Assembly (NCBI RefSeq): GCF_024971095.1
Contig: NZ_CP069717.1
Coordinates: 992,001-1,056,000 of the forward strand
From: Microbacterium neungamense
Lineage (GTDB): Bacteria; Actinomycetota; Actinomycetes; Actinomycetales; Microbacteriaceae
Reading direction: 5' to 3'
DNA length: 64,000 nucleotides
Under the pieces are notes generated by a model, which was given only the letters and a program-made list of their open reading frames with translations, was not told the origin of the DNA and did no database searches. Positions 63,342-64,000 of this stretch are shown here, in pieces (within the stretch, counting starts at the first letter, position 1; each line of letters begins with the position of its first letter). Made by a program: the position numbers and the translations under genes.

Positions 63342-63953
63342 TCAGTCCTCGCGGCGCGGGCGCAGGCCGTCCATGGACACCGCCAGGACCTCCTCGGCGA
63401 GCAGTTCCGGGTCGATCCGCCCGCCGGGCCGGTACCACTCGACGAGGGAGTTGATCATCCCGAAGACCAGGCGCGTGGCGGTGCCGGCGTCCAGATCGCC
63501 GCGGATCAGACCCTCGGACTGGGCATCGCGGACCAGCTGCGTCACGCGGTGATCGAAGGCGCGCCGCCGCTCCAGCGCCGCCAGTTCCACCGGGCTGTTG
63601 CCGCGCAGGCGCAGCAGGAGGGTCACCTCCGACTGCTTGTCGATGAGCACGCGGACGGCACCGCGGATCACCTCGCTGAGACGCGCCGCCGGCGTCGGCT
63701 CGCCGAGGGCATCGTCCAGGGCCTGCTCGAGTGCGCCGAGAGCGTCCTCCAGCGCGATCTCGAGCAGCTGCTCCTTGGAGTCGAAGTGATGGTAGAGCGC
63801 GGACTTGGTGACCCCGAGCCGGCGGGCCAGGTCCGCCACCGAGGTCGCATCGTAGCCCTGCTCGTTGAACAGGCCGACGGCCGTGCTCAGCACATGAGCG
63901 CGATCGTGGCCGGGACGGCCACGGCGGGCGCTGCGGGGATCGGAGAGGCTCAT
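63342..63953 (-). CDS. TetR/AcrR-family transcriptional regulator
   Basis: The 203-residue protein has the TetR helix-turn-helix: AVGLFNEQGYDATSVADLARRL followed by GVTKSALYHHFDSKEQLLEIAL, at about residues 25-65. The C-terminal ligand-binding half resembles acyl-CoA-responsive members such as PaaR or KstR2 types (LRLRGNSPVELAALERRR and GMINSLVEWYRPGG). The probable target genes lie outside the window, beyond its right end. ATG 63953 was chosen over 63962 because it precedes the conserved basic start of the domain. Confidence 0.87.
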   Translation of the reverse strand: MSLSDPRSARRGRPGHDRAHVLSTAVGLFNEQGYDATSVADLARRLGVTKSALYHHFDSKEQLLEIALEDALGALEQALDDALGEPTPAARLSEVIRGAVRVLIDKQSEVTLLLRLRGNSPVELAALERRRAFDHRVTQLVRDAQSEGLIRGDLDAGTATRLVFGMINSLVEWYRPGGRIDPELLAEEVLAVSMDGLRPRRED

Positions 63954-64000
63954 CGCTCCCAACCTAGCGCCGCAGCGGGACCGCCGGGATGCGCGAGGGC

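Overview
The window looks like a stretch of chromosome from a high-GC actinobacterium of the family Microbacteriaceae, probably Microbacterium or a close relative. This rests on the strong GC bias, the LexA-type SOS box before recA, TANNNT -10 boxes set 6-7 nt before start codons, and the gene order dapB-thyA-folA-dapA-rnj-ftsK-pgsA-cinA-clgR-DUF3046-recA-recX-miaB-miaA-dapF-hflX-ssrA. No database search was possible, so the genus is an inference.

Layout. (1) 1-6.3 kb: end of ribF, a lipoprotein, a SNF2-type helicase, pfkA and a DUF559-like protein. (2) 6.5-22.9 kb: accessory metabolism, with oligopeptidase B, a PiT phosphate permease broken by one in-frame TGA, a metallophosphoesterase, aspA, a fumarylacetoacetate hydrolase-family enzyme, a PrsW-type protease, and a cache protein plus FCD regulator next to a polyamine-type ABC importer. 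An FKBP and a frameshifted MFS transporter follow. (3) rpsO at 23.0 kb. (4) 23.3-35.8 kb: a second accessory block with surE, a gutted PfkB-family kinase fused to a regulator fragment, a 2-oxoglutarate dioxygenase, an acyltransferase, and a luciferase-like monooxygenase with its FMN reductase. It also holds a decayed dicarboxylate-type two-component/transporter locus, a CopA remnant joined to a DedA-like gene, and a glycosyltransferase/SGNH-hydrolase fusion. (5) 36.1-64 kb: an intact housekeeping block from pnp to tmRNA.

The most striking feature is clustered gene decay. Between about 8.8 and 33.7 kb I find two in-frame TGA codons, two frameshifts, and four or more novel joins where coding sequence has been lost (inside the PfkB kinase, kinase/FCD regulator, sensor kinase/DctA, CopA/DedA). 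The next 28 kb of housekeeping genes show none. The accessory blocks sit between ribF, rpsO and pnp, genes that lie close together in many actinobacteria. Either the accessory segment is eroding by small deletions, or the assembly or its source reads have a local problem. Read mapping across the joins would decide.

Functionally, the intact part supplies lysine/peptidoglycan precursors (dapB, dapA, dapF), thymidylate and folate (thyA, folA), RNA decay (pnp, rnj), tRNA modification (miaB, miaA), chromosome segregation and repair (ftsK, recA, recX), proteolysis control (clgR) and ribosome rescue (ssrA). I found no CRISPR array, prophage, insertion sequence or convincing tRNA gene. No single locus stands out as a clearly new system. 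The best candidates for new biology are the soluble cache protein beside the polyamine-type importer, the glycosyltransferase-SGNH fusion, and the repeats in the recA-recX region.
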